In this document: positions 37,297 through 46,303 of the stretch, one piece after another
Layout of the letters: each line of letters begins with the position of its first letter
Numbering within the stretch: position 1 is the first letter of the stretch
Source of the DNA: Hyphomicrobiales bacterium
GTDB lineage: Bacteria; Pseudomonadota; Alphaproteobacteria; Rhizobiales; Rhizobiaceae
Length of the DNA: 64,000 nucleotides
Assembly (NCBI GenBank): GCA_900467685.1
Contig: UBQX01000004.1
Location: 86,217-150,216, forward strand
Direction of reading: 5' to 3'
Made by a program: the position numbers and the translations under genes
The notes under the pieces: model-generated
The model's database searches: none
Told to the model about the DNA's origin: nothing
Seen by the model: only the letters and a program-made list of their open reading frames with translations

Positions 37297-37368
37297 CCGA
37301 CACCGTAACGCGGTCCGGGCTCCGGACCGAGGCAACCAACATTTTGTTGCGCAATGAAGGACAACCGA

Positions 37369-37656
37369 ATGGCTAGCAAGAAACCGGCCGGCGCGAAAAG
37401 TCTGAACCTCGCCCCGGTCCTCGACCTCAACGAGGCCACGGCGCTGCATGGCAAGCTCATGGCGCTGCGCGGCAGCGACCTGGTGATCGACGCGTCCGGT
37501 GTGGAACGCGTCGGCGCTCAATGCGTCCAGGTTCTCTGGGCTGCAAAGAAGAACTGGGACGAAGACAAGTTGACTTTCAAATTCTCGAAAGTCTCGGACA
37601 CTTTCAGTAAGACGATGCAATTGATTGGCATCAATATCGAGCCCCTGCTGGCATAG
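37369..37656 (+). CDS. cheS: STAS-domain chemotaxis protein CheS
   Basis: A 95-residue STAS-type protein; recognisable core LVIDASGVERVGAQCVQVLWAAKKNW. In S. meliloti the product of this position (orf2, CheS) binds CheA and speeds loss of phosphate from the sink regulator CheY1; the same role is inferred here. The ATG at 37369 has AAGGA seven bases upstream, better than the ATG at 37354. It lies between icpA and cheY1 with 13 bases to the latter. Confidence 0.88.
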   Translation: MASKKPAGAKSLNLAPVLDLNEATALHGKLMALRGSDLVIDASGVERVGAQCVQVLWAAKKNWDEDKLTFKFSKVSDTFSKTMQLIGINIEPLLA

Positions 37657-37669
37657 GAGACTACCTGAA

Positions 37670-38035
37670 ATGAAAAAGAAAGTTCTTACGGTTGATGATT
37701 CCAGGACGATCCGGAACATGCTTCTCGTGACGCTGAACAACGCCGGGTTCGAAACGATCCAGGCCGAGGACGGCATCGAAGGGCTCGAAGTCCTTGAAGG
37801 CTGCAATCCGGACGTGATCGTCACGGACATCAACATGCCGCGCCTCGATGGCTTCGGCTTCATCGAAGGCGTGCGCAAGAACGACAAGTTCCGCGCGATT
37901 CCGATCCTGGTCCTCACGACCGAAAGTGACGCGGAAAAGAAGAACCGCGCCCGCCAGGCCGGCGCCACCGGCTGGATCGTAAAACCGTTCGACCCGACCA
38001 AGCTGATTGATGCAATTGAGCGCGTAACGGCCTAA
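37670..38035 (+). CDS. cheY1: Chemotaxis response regulator CheY1 (phosphate sink)
   Basis: Single-domain receiver of 121 residues. The acidic pair is in VDDSRTIR, the phosphoacceptor Asp in VIVTDINMPRLDGF, the Thr in LVLTTESD and the conserved Lys in WIVKPFDP. In S. meliloti CheY1 receives phosphate back from CheY2 through CheA and acts as a sink, replacing CheZ. Encoded directly after CheS, its accessory protein. Confidence 0.93.
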   Translation: MKKKVLTVDDSRTIRNMLLVTLNNAGFETIQAEDGIEGLEVLEGCNPDVIVTDINMPRLDGFGFIEGVRKNDKFRAIPILVLTTESDAEKKNRARQAGATGWIVKPFDPTKLIDAIERVTA

Positions 38036-38056
38036 CCGCCTACCCGGGATACTCCA

Positions 38057-40375
38057 ATGGATATGAACGAAATCAAAGAGATCTTTTTCCAGGAGTGCGA
38101 GGAGCAGCTCGCCGAACTGGAATCGGGTCTTCTTAAGATGAATGACGGCGACCGCGATCCGGAAACAGTCAACGCTGTTTTCCGCGCCGTTCACTCGATC
38201 AAGGGCGGTGCCGGTGCATTCGGTCTCGATGACCTGGTGGCCTTCGCGCACGTCTTCGAGACCACGCTCGATTGCGTTCGATCCAACAAGCTTGATCCCG
38301 GGCCGGAAGTGCTGAAAACGATGCTGAAGTCGGCAGACGTGCTCGCCGACCTGACGGCAGCGTCCCGCGACGGTGGAACGGTGGATCCCTCGCGGACCAG
38401 CGTTCTGGTGAAGGAGCTTGAAGCTTTGGCAAACGGTCAGGTGCCAGCCCCGACCGCCGAAGTTGCAGCCCCCGTCGCCCCGCCGGCGCCCAAGCCTGCT
38501 CCCGCGCCGGCAAAGCCCGCTGCCGCCGCAAATCCGACCGACGAAAGCGGCTTCCAGCCGGTCCCGTTCTCCTTCGACGATTTCGGTGGCGAAGAGGCGG
38601 AAGCGCCTGCGATGGAAATCCCCGTATGCGACGTGGTGTTCAAGCCGCGTCCGGAGCTCTATTCCAAGGGCAACGAAGCGACGCTCCTGCTGCGCGACCT
38701 GTCGCGCATCGGCGAGATGAGCATCTATTGCGATATGGACGCCCTGCCGCCGCTCGATCAGATGGACCCGGAAGGCGCCTATTTCTTCTGGAAGATCTCG
38801 ATCCGCACCGAAAAGGGTGAAGAAGGCGTCCGCTCGGTCTTCGAATTTGCCGAGTGGGATTGCGACCTCGAGGTCAAGGTCCATGAAGTCGCCTCGGAGG
38901 ACAGTGACGAAGAAGAGCTGCCGATGCAGCCCGTTCCGTTCGACCTGTCCGCTCTCGACGATGCCGAGGAAGACCACGATCACCATGACCAGCATGCCGA
39001 CGACCACCATGAGGAGGTTGCCGCAGCAATCGAGGCTGCGAAGATCGCTACCTCCGTCGTGAACATCGCAGCCCAGCAGGCCGCACCTGTCGCACAGGCA
39101 GCTGCCGCCAAGCCTGCGGCTGCTGCTGCCGCTGCCGGCAATGCTGACTCCTCCGGCTCGGGCGGTGCGAACCCGACGATCCGCGTCGATCTCGACCGCG
39201 TCGATCGCCTGATCAACCTCGTCGGCGAGCTCGTCATCAACCAGGCGATGCTCTCGCAGAGCGTCATCGCCAACGAGACCTCCGGCACCGGCACGATCAA
39301 CACCGGTCTGGAAGAGCTTCAGCAGCTCACTCGCGAAATCCAGGACAGCGTGATGGCCATCCGCGCGCAGCCTGTGAAGCCGGTCTTCCAGCGCATGTCG
39401 CGTATCGTTCGCGAAGTGGCCGACATGGTCGGCAAGTCGGTCCGTCTCGTCACCGAAGGTGAAAACACCGAAGTGGACAAGACCGTCATCGACAAGCTCG
39501 CCGAGCCGCTGACGCACATGATCCGCAACGCCGTCGACCACGGCCTGGAAATGCCGGAAAAGCGCGCAGCGCTCGGCAAGAACCCGGAGGGCACGGTCAA
39601 GCTCTCGGCCAAGCATCGTTCGGGCCGCATCGTTATCGAACTCTCCGACGACGGTGCCGGCATCAACCGCGAGAAGGTTCGCCAGAAGGCGATCGACAAC
39701 GACCTCATCACGTCTGAAACCAACCTTTCGGACGAAGAGATCGACAACCTGATCTTCCATCCGGGTTTCTCCACCGCAGACAAGATCACCGACGTGTCGG
39801 GTCGCGGCGTGGGCATGGACGTGGTCAAGCGCTCGATCCAGGCGCTCGGCGGTCGCATCAACATCTCCTCGCGCCCCGGTCAGGGCTCGACGTTCACGAT
39901 GAGCCTCCCGCTCACGCTCGCCGTCCTCGACGGCATGGTGGTCACGGTTGCCGGCCAGACGCTGGTGGTTCCGCTGACGGCCATCGTCGAGACGCTGCAG
40001 CCGGAGGCTTCCGCCATCCACTCCTTCGGTTCAAGCCAGCGGCTCATCTCGATCCGCGACAGCTTCTGCCCGCTGGTCGATGTCGGCCGCATCCTGAACT
40101 TCCGCTCCGTCCAGGCCAACCCGACGGACGGTGTGGCACTTCTGGTGGAATCCGAAAGCGGCGGTCAGCGCGCCCTTATGGTCGATGCGATCCAGGGCCA
40201 GCGCCAGGTCGTCATCAAGAGCCTTGAAGCCAACTACACCCATGTTCCGGGTATCGCGGCCGCAACCATCCTCGGCGATGGTCGCGTGGCGCTCATCCTC
40301 GACGTGGATGCGGTGGTCGCGGCCTCGCGCGGTCAGGCGCTGGGCGGTGACGGCGCCTTGGCGGCGGCAAGCTGA
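38057..40375 (+). CDS. cheA: Chemotaxis histidine kinase CheA
   Basis: Central kinase of the chemotaxis array, 772 residues. P1 phosphotransfer domain with His46 (FRAVHSIKGGAGAFG), an Ala/Pro-rich linker, a P2-like region (about 185-300), a second linker with a His/Asp-rich run (HDHHDQHADDHH, residues 307-318), P3 dimerisation, P4 ATPase with N-box HMIRNAVDHG and G-boxes DDGAGI and GRGVGMDVV, and the P5 CheW-like domain at the C-terminus. CheY1 and CheY2 are its encoded partners. Longer than the E. coli enzyme (654) because of the linkers. Confidence 0.97.
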   Translation: MDMNEIKEIFFQECEEQLAELESGLLKMNDGDRDPETVNAVFRAVHSIKGGAGAFGLDDLVAFAHVFETTLDCVRSNKLDPGPEVLKTMLKSADVLADLTAASRDGGTVDPSRTSVLVKELEALANGQVPAPTAEVAAPVAPPAPKPAPAPAKPAAAANPTDESGFQPVPFSFDDFGGEEAEAPAMEIPVCDVVFKPRPELYSKGNEATLLLRDLSRIGEMSIYCDMDALPPLDQMDPEGAYFFWKISIRTEKGEEGVRSVFEFAEWDCDLEVKVHEVASEDSDEEELPMQPVPFDLSALDDAEEDHDHHDQHADDHHEEVAAAIEAAKIATSVVNIAAQQAAPVAQAAAAKPAAAAAAAGNADSSGSGGANPTIRVDLDRVDRLINLVGELVINQAMLSQSVIANETSGTGTINTGLEELQQLTREIQDSVMAIRAQPVKPVFQRMSRIVREVADMVGKSVRLVTEGENTEVDKTVIDKLAEPLTHMIRNAVDHGLEMPEKRAALGKNPEGTVKLSAKHRSGRIVIELSDDGAGINREKVRQKAIDNDLITSETNLSDEEIDNLIFHPGFSTADKITDVSGRGVGMDVVKRSIQALGGRINISSRPGQGSTFTMSLPLTLAVLDGMVVTVAGQTLVVPLTAIVETLQPEASAIHSFGSSQRLISIRDSFCPLVDVGRILNFRSVQANPTDGVALLVESESGGQRALMVDAIQGQRQVVIKSLEANYTHVPGIAAATILGDGRVALILDVDAVVAASRGQALGGDGALAAAS

Positions 40376-40404
40376 GTTTGAGTGTGTGAGGGACGAGTTC
40401 TGAC

Positions 40405-40872
40405 ATGACGATTGGTGCAAAAAATCTGACACGGGGTGCAAGAGAGCTGATCGCTTTCCGCATTGGCGATCAGGAATTTTGCGTGAACATCATGATCGTT
40501 CGCGAGATTCGGGGCTGGACGAAAGCAACGCCCATGCCGCACTCGCCGCATTACATGATGGGGGTCATCAATCTCCGCGGTGCGGTGTTGCCGATCGTTG
40601 ATCTGTCTCTGCGCCTGGGCATGAAGCCGGCGGAGCCGAACCCTCGGCACGTCATTATCGTGGTGCAGATCGGCGAGAAGATCGTCGGTTTGCTCGTTGA
40701 CGCTGTCTCGGACATCCTGAGCATCACCGACGACAATATTCAGCCGATACCCGAGGTCTCCGCGGAATTCGTGCGTGCCTTTGCACGCGGGATCATCGCC
40801 GTTGAAGGCCGCATGATTTGCCTGCTCGAGCTCGACGCGCTTGTCCAGGGTAACGAAAGCGAAGCTGCATGA
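40405..40872 (+). CDS. cheW: Chemotaxis coupling protein CheW
   Basis: Adaptor linking receptors to CheA, 155 residues; the whole length is one CheW domain ([23 protein letters not shown] ... [20 protein letters not shown]). Its location inside the operon between cheA and cheR resembles Ensifer rather than Agrobacterium, where (from memory) cheW lies elsewhere. The stop overlaps the cheR start (ATGA). Confidence 0.95.
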   Translation: MTIGAKNLTRGARELIAFRIGDQEFCVNIMIVREIRGWTKATPMPHSPHYMMGVINLRGAVLPIVDLSLRLGMKPAEPNPRHVIIVVQIGEKIVGLLVDAVSDILSITDDNIQPIPEVSAEFVRAFARGIIAVEGRMICLLELDALVQGNESEAA

Positions 40873-41777
40873 CGAGTACCCTTGCGATAGATCCGAAACT
40901 GCCGGGCGACGAGTTCCTCGCGAACGGCGAGTTTCCGCTGACCCGGCGGGACCTTGCCGATATTGCCGCGATGATCTACGCGGACGCCGGCATTTTCCTG
41001 AACGAGACGAAGGCCTCGCTCGTCTATTCGCGCCTGTCCAAGCACATCCGCAAGCTCGGTCTGCGCAGCTTCCGGGAATATTGCGCGCTCGTTGCATCGC
41101 CGGAAGGTACCGGCGAGCGGCGTGAGATGCTGTCGTATTTGACGACCAATTTCACGCGCTTCTTCCGCGAGAACCATCATTTCGAGCACCTGCGCGACGA
41201 GGTCCTGCCCGGTCTCTTTGCCCGCGCCAAGTCGGGCGGGCGCGTCCGCATCTGGTCGGCTGCCTGTTCCGATGGACAGGAGCCCTATTCGATCGCGCTG
41301 ACGATCCTGTCGATGATGCCGAATGCGGCCGATTACGACATCAAGATTCTCGCGACAGATATCGATCCCAAGATCCTGGCGATTGCCCGCGAAGGTGCCT
41401 ACGACCAGAACGCTCTCGAAACCGTGAGCGCCGACATGCGTCGTCAATGGTTCAAGCCCGTCGACAGTGGCGCACGCCAGAAGTGGCGGATCGATGACCG
41501 GGTCAAGCGCCTGATCACGTTCAACGAACTCAACCTGATGACCGAGTGGCCCTTCAAGGGCAAGTTCGACGTCATCTTCTGCCGCAACGTCGTCATATAC
41601 TTCGACGAGCCGACGCAGACGCGCATCTGGTCGCGCTTTGCCGGGCAGCTCCCGGTGGGTGGCCACCTCTACATCGGCCACTCGGAACGGGTGACCGGCG
41701 ACGCCAAGAACCTCTTCGACAATATCGGCATCACGACCTACAAGCTGCATGACGCAGTTGCCAGGAGGCCTGCATGA
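40869..41777 (+). CDS. cheR: Chemotaxis protein methyltransferase CheR
   Basis: SAM-dependent methyltransferase that methylates receptor glutamates, 302 residues. N-terminal helical domain (about 25-95), then the catalytic domain with [16 protein letters not shown] (SAM site), [17 protein letters not shown] and [18 protein letters not shown]. The beta-subdomain that binds receptor C-terminal pentapeptides should lie within residues 180-215, but I cannot verify the binding residues by eye. Overlaps cheW and cheB by four bases each. Confidence 0.96.
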   Translation: MTSTLAIDPKLPGDEFLANGEFPLTRRDLADIAAMIYADAGIFLNETKASLVYSRLSKHIRKLGLRSFREYCALVASPEGTGERREMLSYLTTNFTRFFRENHHFEHLRDEVLPGLFARAKSGGRVRIWSAACSDGQEPYSIALTILSMMPNAADYDIKILATDIDPKILAIAREGAYDQNALETVSADMRRQWFKPVDSGARQKWRIDDRVKRLITFNELNLMTEWPFKGKFDVIFCRNVVIYFDEPTQTRIWSRFAGQLPVGGHLYIGHSERVTGDAKNLFDNIGITTYKLHDAVARRPA

Positions 41778-42832
41778 GCGCGCCGGCCCGAGTTCTGGTC
41801 GTCGATGACTCACCCACCATGCGTGGGCTGATTTCGGCCATCCTCAGTTCCGATCCCGATGTCGATGTCGTCGGCCAGGCCGGCGATGCGATGGAAGCGC
41901 GCGAGGCGATCAAGCGGCTCAACCCGGACGTCGTCACGCTCGACATCGAAATGCCCGAGATGAACGGTCTTGAATTCCTCGAGAAGATCATGACGTTGCG
42001 CCCGATGCCGGTCATCATGGTCTCTTCGCTGACCCATCGTGGTGCAGATGCGACGCTGGCAGCGCTTGAAATCGGCGCGTTCGATTGCATCGGCAAGCCG
42101 GTGCCCGGCGAGCCGCGTCCGTTCCATGATCTCGCCGAAAAGGTGAAGGCCGCCGCACGCTCGAAATATCGCTACGGCGGACCGGTTGCGGCACCCGCGC
42201 GCCAGCAGCCCGCCAACATCAACAGCGAGAGCGCCTATCGCGTCGGCCGCAAGATCGTGGCGATCGGCTCCTCCACAGGTGGCGTCGAAGCGCTGATCAC
42301 CGTGCTGCAGAATTTCCCGGTGAATTGCCCGCCGACGGTGATTACGCAGCACATGCCGCCTACCTTTACCAAGAGTTTTGCCGAACGGCTGAACCGTCTC
42401 TGCGCCCCCGTTGTCGAGGAGGCCCGTGACGGTGCCCGCCTCGAGATCGGCAAGATCTATCTTGCACCCGGTGGAGAGCGGCATCTGCAGGTCGTCAATG
42501 CCAGTGCGCCGGCATGCCGGCTGCTGGAAAGCGCGCCCGTCAATGGTCATCGTCCCTCCGTCGATGTCCTGTTCGACTCCGTGGCCGAACTGGCCGGGCG
42601 CAATGCCGTTGGCGTGATTTTGACCGGGATGGGCCGCGATGGTGCGGCAGGCCTGCTCAAGATGCGCTACGCCGGTGCAAGAACGATCGGCCAGGACGAA
42701 AAATCCTGCGTCGTTTACGGAATGCCAAGAGTTGCCCACGAATTAGGGGCGGTCGAACGTCAGCTGCCGCTCGGGCATATCGGCGAAGAAATCCTGAAAA
42801 TGACAGCAGCCCGGAAAGAAGGAAGCGAATAA
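41774..42832 (+). CDS. cheB: Chemotaxis methylesterase/deamidase CheB
   Basis: Response-regulator-controlled methylesterase, 352 residues. Receiver domain (1-120) with VVDDSPTMR and [13 protein letters not shown]; linker; catalytic domain with the Ser in [10 protein letters not shown], His in [10 protein letters not shown] and Asp in [10 protein letters not shown]. It resets receptor methylation after stimulation. Four-base overlap with cheR and one-base overlap with cheY2. Confidence 0.96.
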   Translation: MSAPARVLVVDDSPTMRGLISAILSSDPDVDVVGQAGDAMEAREAIKRLNPDVVTLDIEMPEMNGLEFLEKIMTLRPMPVIMVSSLTHRGADATLAALEIGAFDCIGKPVPGEPRPFHDLAEKVKAAARSKYRYGGPVAAPARQQPANINSESAYRVGRKIVAIGSSTGGVEALITVLQNFPVNCPPTVITQHMPPTFTKSFAERLNRLCAPVVEEARDGARLEIGKIYLAPGGERHLQVVNASAPACRLLESAPVNGHRPSVDVLFDSVAELAGRNAVGVILTGMGRDGAAGLLKMRYAGARTIGQDEKSCVVYGMPRVAHELGAVERQLPLGHIGEEILKMTAARKEGSE

Positions 42833-43221
42833 TGTCTATAGCTGAGAAGATCAAAGTTCTGATCGTAGACGATCAGGTGACGAGCCGTCTGCTGCTGAGC
42901 GATGCGCTCACACAGCTTGGCTTCAAGCAGATCACTGTCGCCGGTGACGGCGAGCAGGGTTACAAGATCATGTCCCAGGCCCCGCATCACCTGGTGATCT
43001 CCGACTTCAACATGCCGAAGATGGACGGCCTCGGCTTTCTCCAGGCCGTGCGCACCAACCCGGCGACGAAGAAGGCGGCGTTCATCATGCTCACCGCGCA
43101 GGGCGACCGCGCGCTTGTGCAGAAGGCGGCGCAGCTGGGCGCGAACAACGTGCTCGCAAAACCGTTCACCATTGAAAAAATGAAGGCCGCTATCGAGGCC
43201 GTATTTGGATCGCTGAAATGA
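42832..43221 (+). CDS. cheY2: Chemotaxis response regulator CheY2 (motor)
   Basis: Single-domain receiver of 129 residues. Conserved residues are in [25 protein letters not shown] (acceptor Asp), IMLTAQGD and [11 protein letters not shown]. In S. meliloti the product of this position slows the unidirectional flagellar motor and is the main output. The ATG at 42832 overlaps the cheB stop. Confidence 0.94.
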   Translation: MSIAEKIKVLIVDDQVTSRLLLSDALTQLGFKQITVAGDGEQGYKIMSQAPHHLVISDFNMPKMDGLGFLQAVRTNPATKKAAFIMLTAQGDRALVQKAAQLGANNVLAKPFTIEKMKAAIEAVFGSLK

Positions 43222-43778
43222 ATCTTGAGCTCCCGCCGCGCCGGATCAACATCATCCAGGGTGAATTCAAGGTCTCCAACGACCCGAACGTCGTCATCAC
43301 GACGATTTTGGGCTCGTGTGTGGCGGCCTGCATTCGCGACCCTTCCGCGGGCGTCGGGGGTATGAATCATTTTCTCCTGCCCGGCAGCACGGAAGCGCTG
43401 GCCGCGGGAGGTGATGCGACGCGCTACGGCGTGCACCTCATGGAGCTTCTGATCAACGGGCTGTTGAAGCAGGGTGCGCGCAAGGACCGGATGGAAGCGA
43501 AGATCTTTGGTGGGGCAAAGACCATCGCGAGCTTCTCCAATGTGGGAGCGCAGAACGCCGAATTCGCGGCGCGCTTCCTCAGGGACGAAGGTATCAGCGT
43601 TGTCGGTTCGTCGACGGGGGGCGAACACGGACGCAAGCTGGAGTTCTGGCCGGTTTCCGGTCGGGCGCGCCAGCACGCGCTGACGGGGGTCGAAACACAG
43701 CGCACGGTGGCACTCGAAACACGTCCGGTCGCGCCAGCGCCGAAACCGGCAGTCGATACATCGGTCGAATTCTTCTAG
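43218..43778 (+). CDS. cheD: Receptor glutamine deamidase CheD
   Basis: Deamidates receptor glutamines, 186 residues. The catalytic Cys34 ([10 protein letters not shown]) and His51 (GGMNHFLLP) keep the 17-residue spacing of the family. The C-terminus carries about 30 residues rich in Ala/Pro/Thr beyond the fold and ends in VEFF, similar to the end of CheT encoded next. Four-base overlap with cheY2. Confidence 0.94.
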   Translation: MNLELPPRRINIIQGEFKVSNDPNVVITTILGSCVAACIRDPSAGVGGMNHFLLPGSTEALAAGGDATRYGVHLMELLINGLLKQGARKDRMEAKIFGGAKTIASFSNVGAQNAEFAARFLRDEGISVVGSSTGGEHGRKLEFWPVSGRARQHALTGVETQRTVALETRPVAPAPKPAVDTSVEFF

Positions 43779-43802
43779 AAATTCAGAGTTTGGGGGGGGC
43801 GG

Positions 43803-44195
43803 ATGCGTCTCGATAAGGAAATGGCTCAGATGCAAGTAGACGAAGCCCTCCCTGAGGTCCTGATGCGGATCGTCTCGGAACTCCATGATGTGGCGTATCT
43901 GATCGAGCGCATCGAGCCGACGATCTCGAACACCGAGCATCCGGGAGTGCTCAATGAGGCGGACCGCATCAAGGTATTGCAGGGTATCGACCTTGCAGTG
44001 CAGAAGACGCGCGGCCTTGCCGAATTCATCGACACCATCACGTCCGGCATCCCGGAAAACTGGCTGGTCGATACGACTGTGGCGCTCAGCCTCGTCAAGC
44101 TTGCCGACATGCAGAAGGCTCTCAGCAATGCAGCGGCACGCCACGGACATTCGCAGCCCCTGAACAAGGCTTCCGGCGACTTCGAGTTCTTCTGA
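43803..44195 (+). CDS. cheT: CheT, CheZ-like phosphatase motif protein
   Basis: Small helical protein of 130 residues at the end of the che operon. A DXXXQ motif (D63-L-A-V-Q67) is in a predicted helix, the same catalytic pattern as CheZ. I recall that the S. meliloti homologue is reported to speed CheY1-P dephosphorylation and to bind CheR. The last five residues DFEFF fit the CheR-tethering pentapeptide pattern x-aromatic-x-x-aromatic. The ATG at 43803 follows a G-rich ribosome site. It precedes fliF by 165 bp. Confidence 0.85.
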   Translation: MRLDKEMAQMQVDEALPEVLMRIVSELHDVAYLIERIEPTISNTEHPGVLNEADRIKVLQGIDLAVQKTRGLAEFIDTITSGIPENWLVDTTVALSLVKLADMQKALSNAAARHGHSQPLNKASGDFEFF

Positions 44196-44360
44196 ATCGC
44201 CAGTCCTGGGGGGCTGGCCGCCAACCGACAAGTTCGCGCAAGTTTCGCTTCCTAATCTTGTATTACGGCAGAATGCCGCGGTGCGAATCCCTGTTCGCGC
44301 CGTGACAGGGAAACTCGAGATCGGGCCCAAGGGGTCGAACTCTCCCGCCGGAAGTCCATG
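44196..44360 (+). promoter_or_regulatory. cheT-fliF intergenic region with alternative hairpins
   Basis: At 44280-44301 an 8-bp stem GGTGCGAA / TTCGCGCC with a TCCCTG loop can form. It competes with CCCTGT / ACAGGG (44289-44294 with 44305-44310). Such mutually exclusive hairpins may modulate readthrough from the che operon into fliF; no T-tract is present. Otherwise the region has no clear promoter elements. Confidence 0.3.
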
Positions 44361-46100
44361 ATGACGGTGCGGAACAGAATGAATCTGTTGAATCAGCTTT
44401 TGGCGGTAGGCAAGAACCTTGCGGGCTTGGGGCCCGGTCGGCTTGCAGCGCTCGCCGGTGTCGGCGTTCTCACGATCGCACTGATCCTTGGCGCAACCTA
44501 CTATCTCAACAGACCGTCCATGGAGACGCTCTACGTCGGCCTGGACGCCAGCGACGTCAGCCAGATCAGCCTCGCGCTCGCCGGTGCCGGCATTGCTTTC
44601 GAGCAGGGCACGGACGGCACAAGCATCAAGGTGAAAGTCGGCCAGACGGCGCAGGCGCGCCTCATGCTCGCCGAACAGGGCCTGCCCAACAGCGCCAATT
44701 CCGGTTATGAACTCTTCGACAAGGTCGGCTCGCTCGGTCTCACCTCCTTCATGCAGCAGATCACCAAGGTCCGCGCACTGGAAGGCGAAATTGCCCGCAC
44801 GATCCAGCAGATCCAGGGCATTTCCGCTGCCCGCGTCCACATCGTTCTGGCCGATCAGGGCTCGTTCCGCGAGGGCACGCAGAAGCCGACAGCATCCGTC
44901 ATGGTGCGCGCCGGCGCGCAGGCCGGCCGAAAGGCCGCCCAGTCGATCCGCCATCTGGTCGCCTCTTCCGTTCCGGGCCTCAGCCCCGACGACGTGACGA
45001 TCCTCGATTCCACCGGCCAGCTGCTCGCCTCCGGCGACGACTATTCCAACACGGCCGCCAATCGTTCGCTCAACACCGAGCTTCAGGTCCAGTCGCAGAT
45101 CGAGTCGAATATCGACAAGGCGCTCTCGCCCTTCCTCGGCATCGACAATTTCCGCGCTAGCGTCGTCGCCAAGCTGAATACCGATGCCCAGCAGACGCAG
45201 GAAACCACCTTCGACCCGGACTCCAAGGTCGAACGCTCCGTTCGCACGACAAAGGATAGCCAGAAGTCGCAGCAGTCCGATGGCAACAATGCAACGACCG
45301 TGCAGCAGAACATCCCGCAGGGCACGGCGGCCGGCTCCAACAAGGGCGGGCCGACGCAGAACGACGAGCAGGAGAAGAAGGAAGAGACGACCAACTACGA
45401 GATCAACAGCAAGACGGTCGCTACCGTCCGCAACAGCTACTCGGTCGAGAAGCTGTCCGTTGCCGTGGTGGTCAACAAGGCCCGTGTTGCCAAGCTCGTC
45501 GGCGAGCCGGTCGACCAGGCCAAGATCGACACCTATGTGGCCGAGATGCAGAAGGTCGTCACCGCAGCAGCCGGGATCGACCCCAAGCGTGGCGACGAGA
45601 TCAACGTCACGGTCATGGACTTCCTCGAGAACCAGCTGATCGCCGACGCGGCCGCCTCCGGTCCGGGCATCATGGAAATCCTGTCGCGCAACCTTGCCGG
45701 CATCATCAATTCGCTCGCCTTCATCGTGGTCGCCTTCCTGATCGTCTGGCTAGGCTTCCGTCCGCTCGCCAAGTCGATGGGCACGGGTCTCGTCGTGGCC
45801 GGCGCTGCCGGCGCGCCGGGCGGCGCCATCGAAGGGCAGGCGGATTCGCTCGGCCTCGAACTTCCCGATTTCGCTCCCTCGGGGGTCGATGGTCCCGGCG
45901 CCACGCTCATGGAAGGCTTCGGCGCGGACTTCGGCTTCGACAGCACGGAAGACCTTCTCACTGCCGGCGACGATCCGGAGGGTGGGTTCAATCGACGGGT
46001 CAAGGAAGGTCCGGAACGGCGCCTGGCCCGCATGGTCGAGATCAGCGAAGAGCGGGCGGCCAAGATCCTTCGCAAATGGGCAGTGGACAGGGCGGCTTGA
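44361..46100 (+). CDS. fliF: Flagellar MS-ring protein FliF
   Basis: Forms the inner-membrane MS ring that nucleates the basal body, about 579 residues. N-terminal helix (LAALAGVGVLTIALILGATYYL), periplasmic ring-building domains (ALEGEIARTIQQIQGISAARVHIVL), a Gln/Asn/Glu-rich variable loop (about 285-345), a second helix (SLAFIVVAFLIVWLGF) and a cytosolic C-terminus (ISEERAAKILRKW) that binds FliG. The ATG at 44361 or 44358 follows GGAAG. Gene order places it between che and vis genes. Confidence 0.96.
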   Translation: MTVRNRMNLLNQLLAVGKNLAGLGPGRLAALAGVGVLTIALILGATYYLNRPSMETLYVGLDASDVSQISLALAGAGIAFEQGTDGTSIKVKVGQTAQARLMLAEQGLPNSANSGYELFDKVGSLGLTSFMQQITKVRALEGEIARTIQQIQGISAARVHIVLADQGSFREGTQKPTASVMVRAGAQAGRKAAQSIRHLVASSVPGLSPDDVTILDSTGQLLASGDDYSNTAANRSLNTELQVQSQIESNIDKALSPFLGIDNFRASVVAKLNTDAQQTQETTFDPDSKVERSVRTTKDSQKSQQSDGNNATTVQQNIPQGTAAGSNKGGPTQNDEQEKKEETTNYEINSKTVATVRNSYSVEKLSVAVVVNKARVAKLVGEPVDQAKIDTYVAEMQKVVTAAAGIDPKRGDEINVTVMDFLENQLIADAAASGPGIMEILSRNLAGIINSLAFIVVAFLIVWLGFRPLAKSMGTGLVVAGAAGAPGGAIEGQADSLGLELPDFAPSGVDGPGATLMEGFGADFGFDSTEDLLTAGDDPEGGFNRRVKEGPERRLARMVEISEERAAKILRKWAVDRAA

Positions 46101-46303
46101 TCGCCCTGTTTCCATTTTGCGACAGACATTGAAGTTTTCCTAACCGACCCGGCAACATGCTGGTGATAGCACCCTTCCCGTATATTTTCGGTGTGTCCCG
46201 CCGCCGCCGCTGGCGATACACTCCTATGATTCGAACTGATCGGTTGCAGGGTGCGCCCGGCATTTCGGACACGCTGCCTTACTGACGAGGCATTGGGGAT
46301 GTA
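46101..46303 (+). promoter_or_regulatory. visN upstream region
   Basis: A 203-bp gap before visN. AT-richer patches (about 46119-46142 and 46178-46188) could hold a promoter, but no consensus pair was found. A GCCGCCGCCGC run lies at about 46199-46210. Confidence 0.3.

Noticed and set aside
37661..40021. Very long open frame (786 codons) antisense to cheY1/cheA
   Set aside because: It mirrors the codon pattern of GC-rich sense genes, has no recognisable domain and lies fully opposite cheY1 and cheA.
42987..44954. Long antisense open frame (655 codons) opposite cheY2-cheD-cheT-fliF
   Set aside because: Third-position GC shadow of well-supported sense genes; Arg/Gly-rich with no family resemblance.
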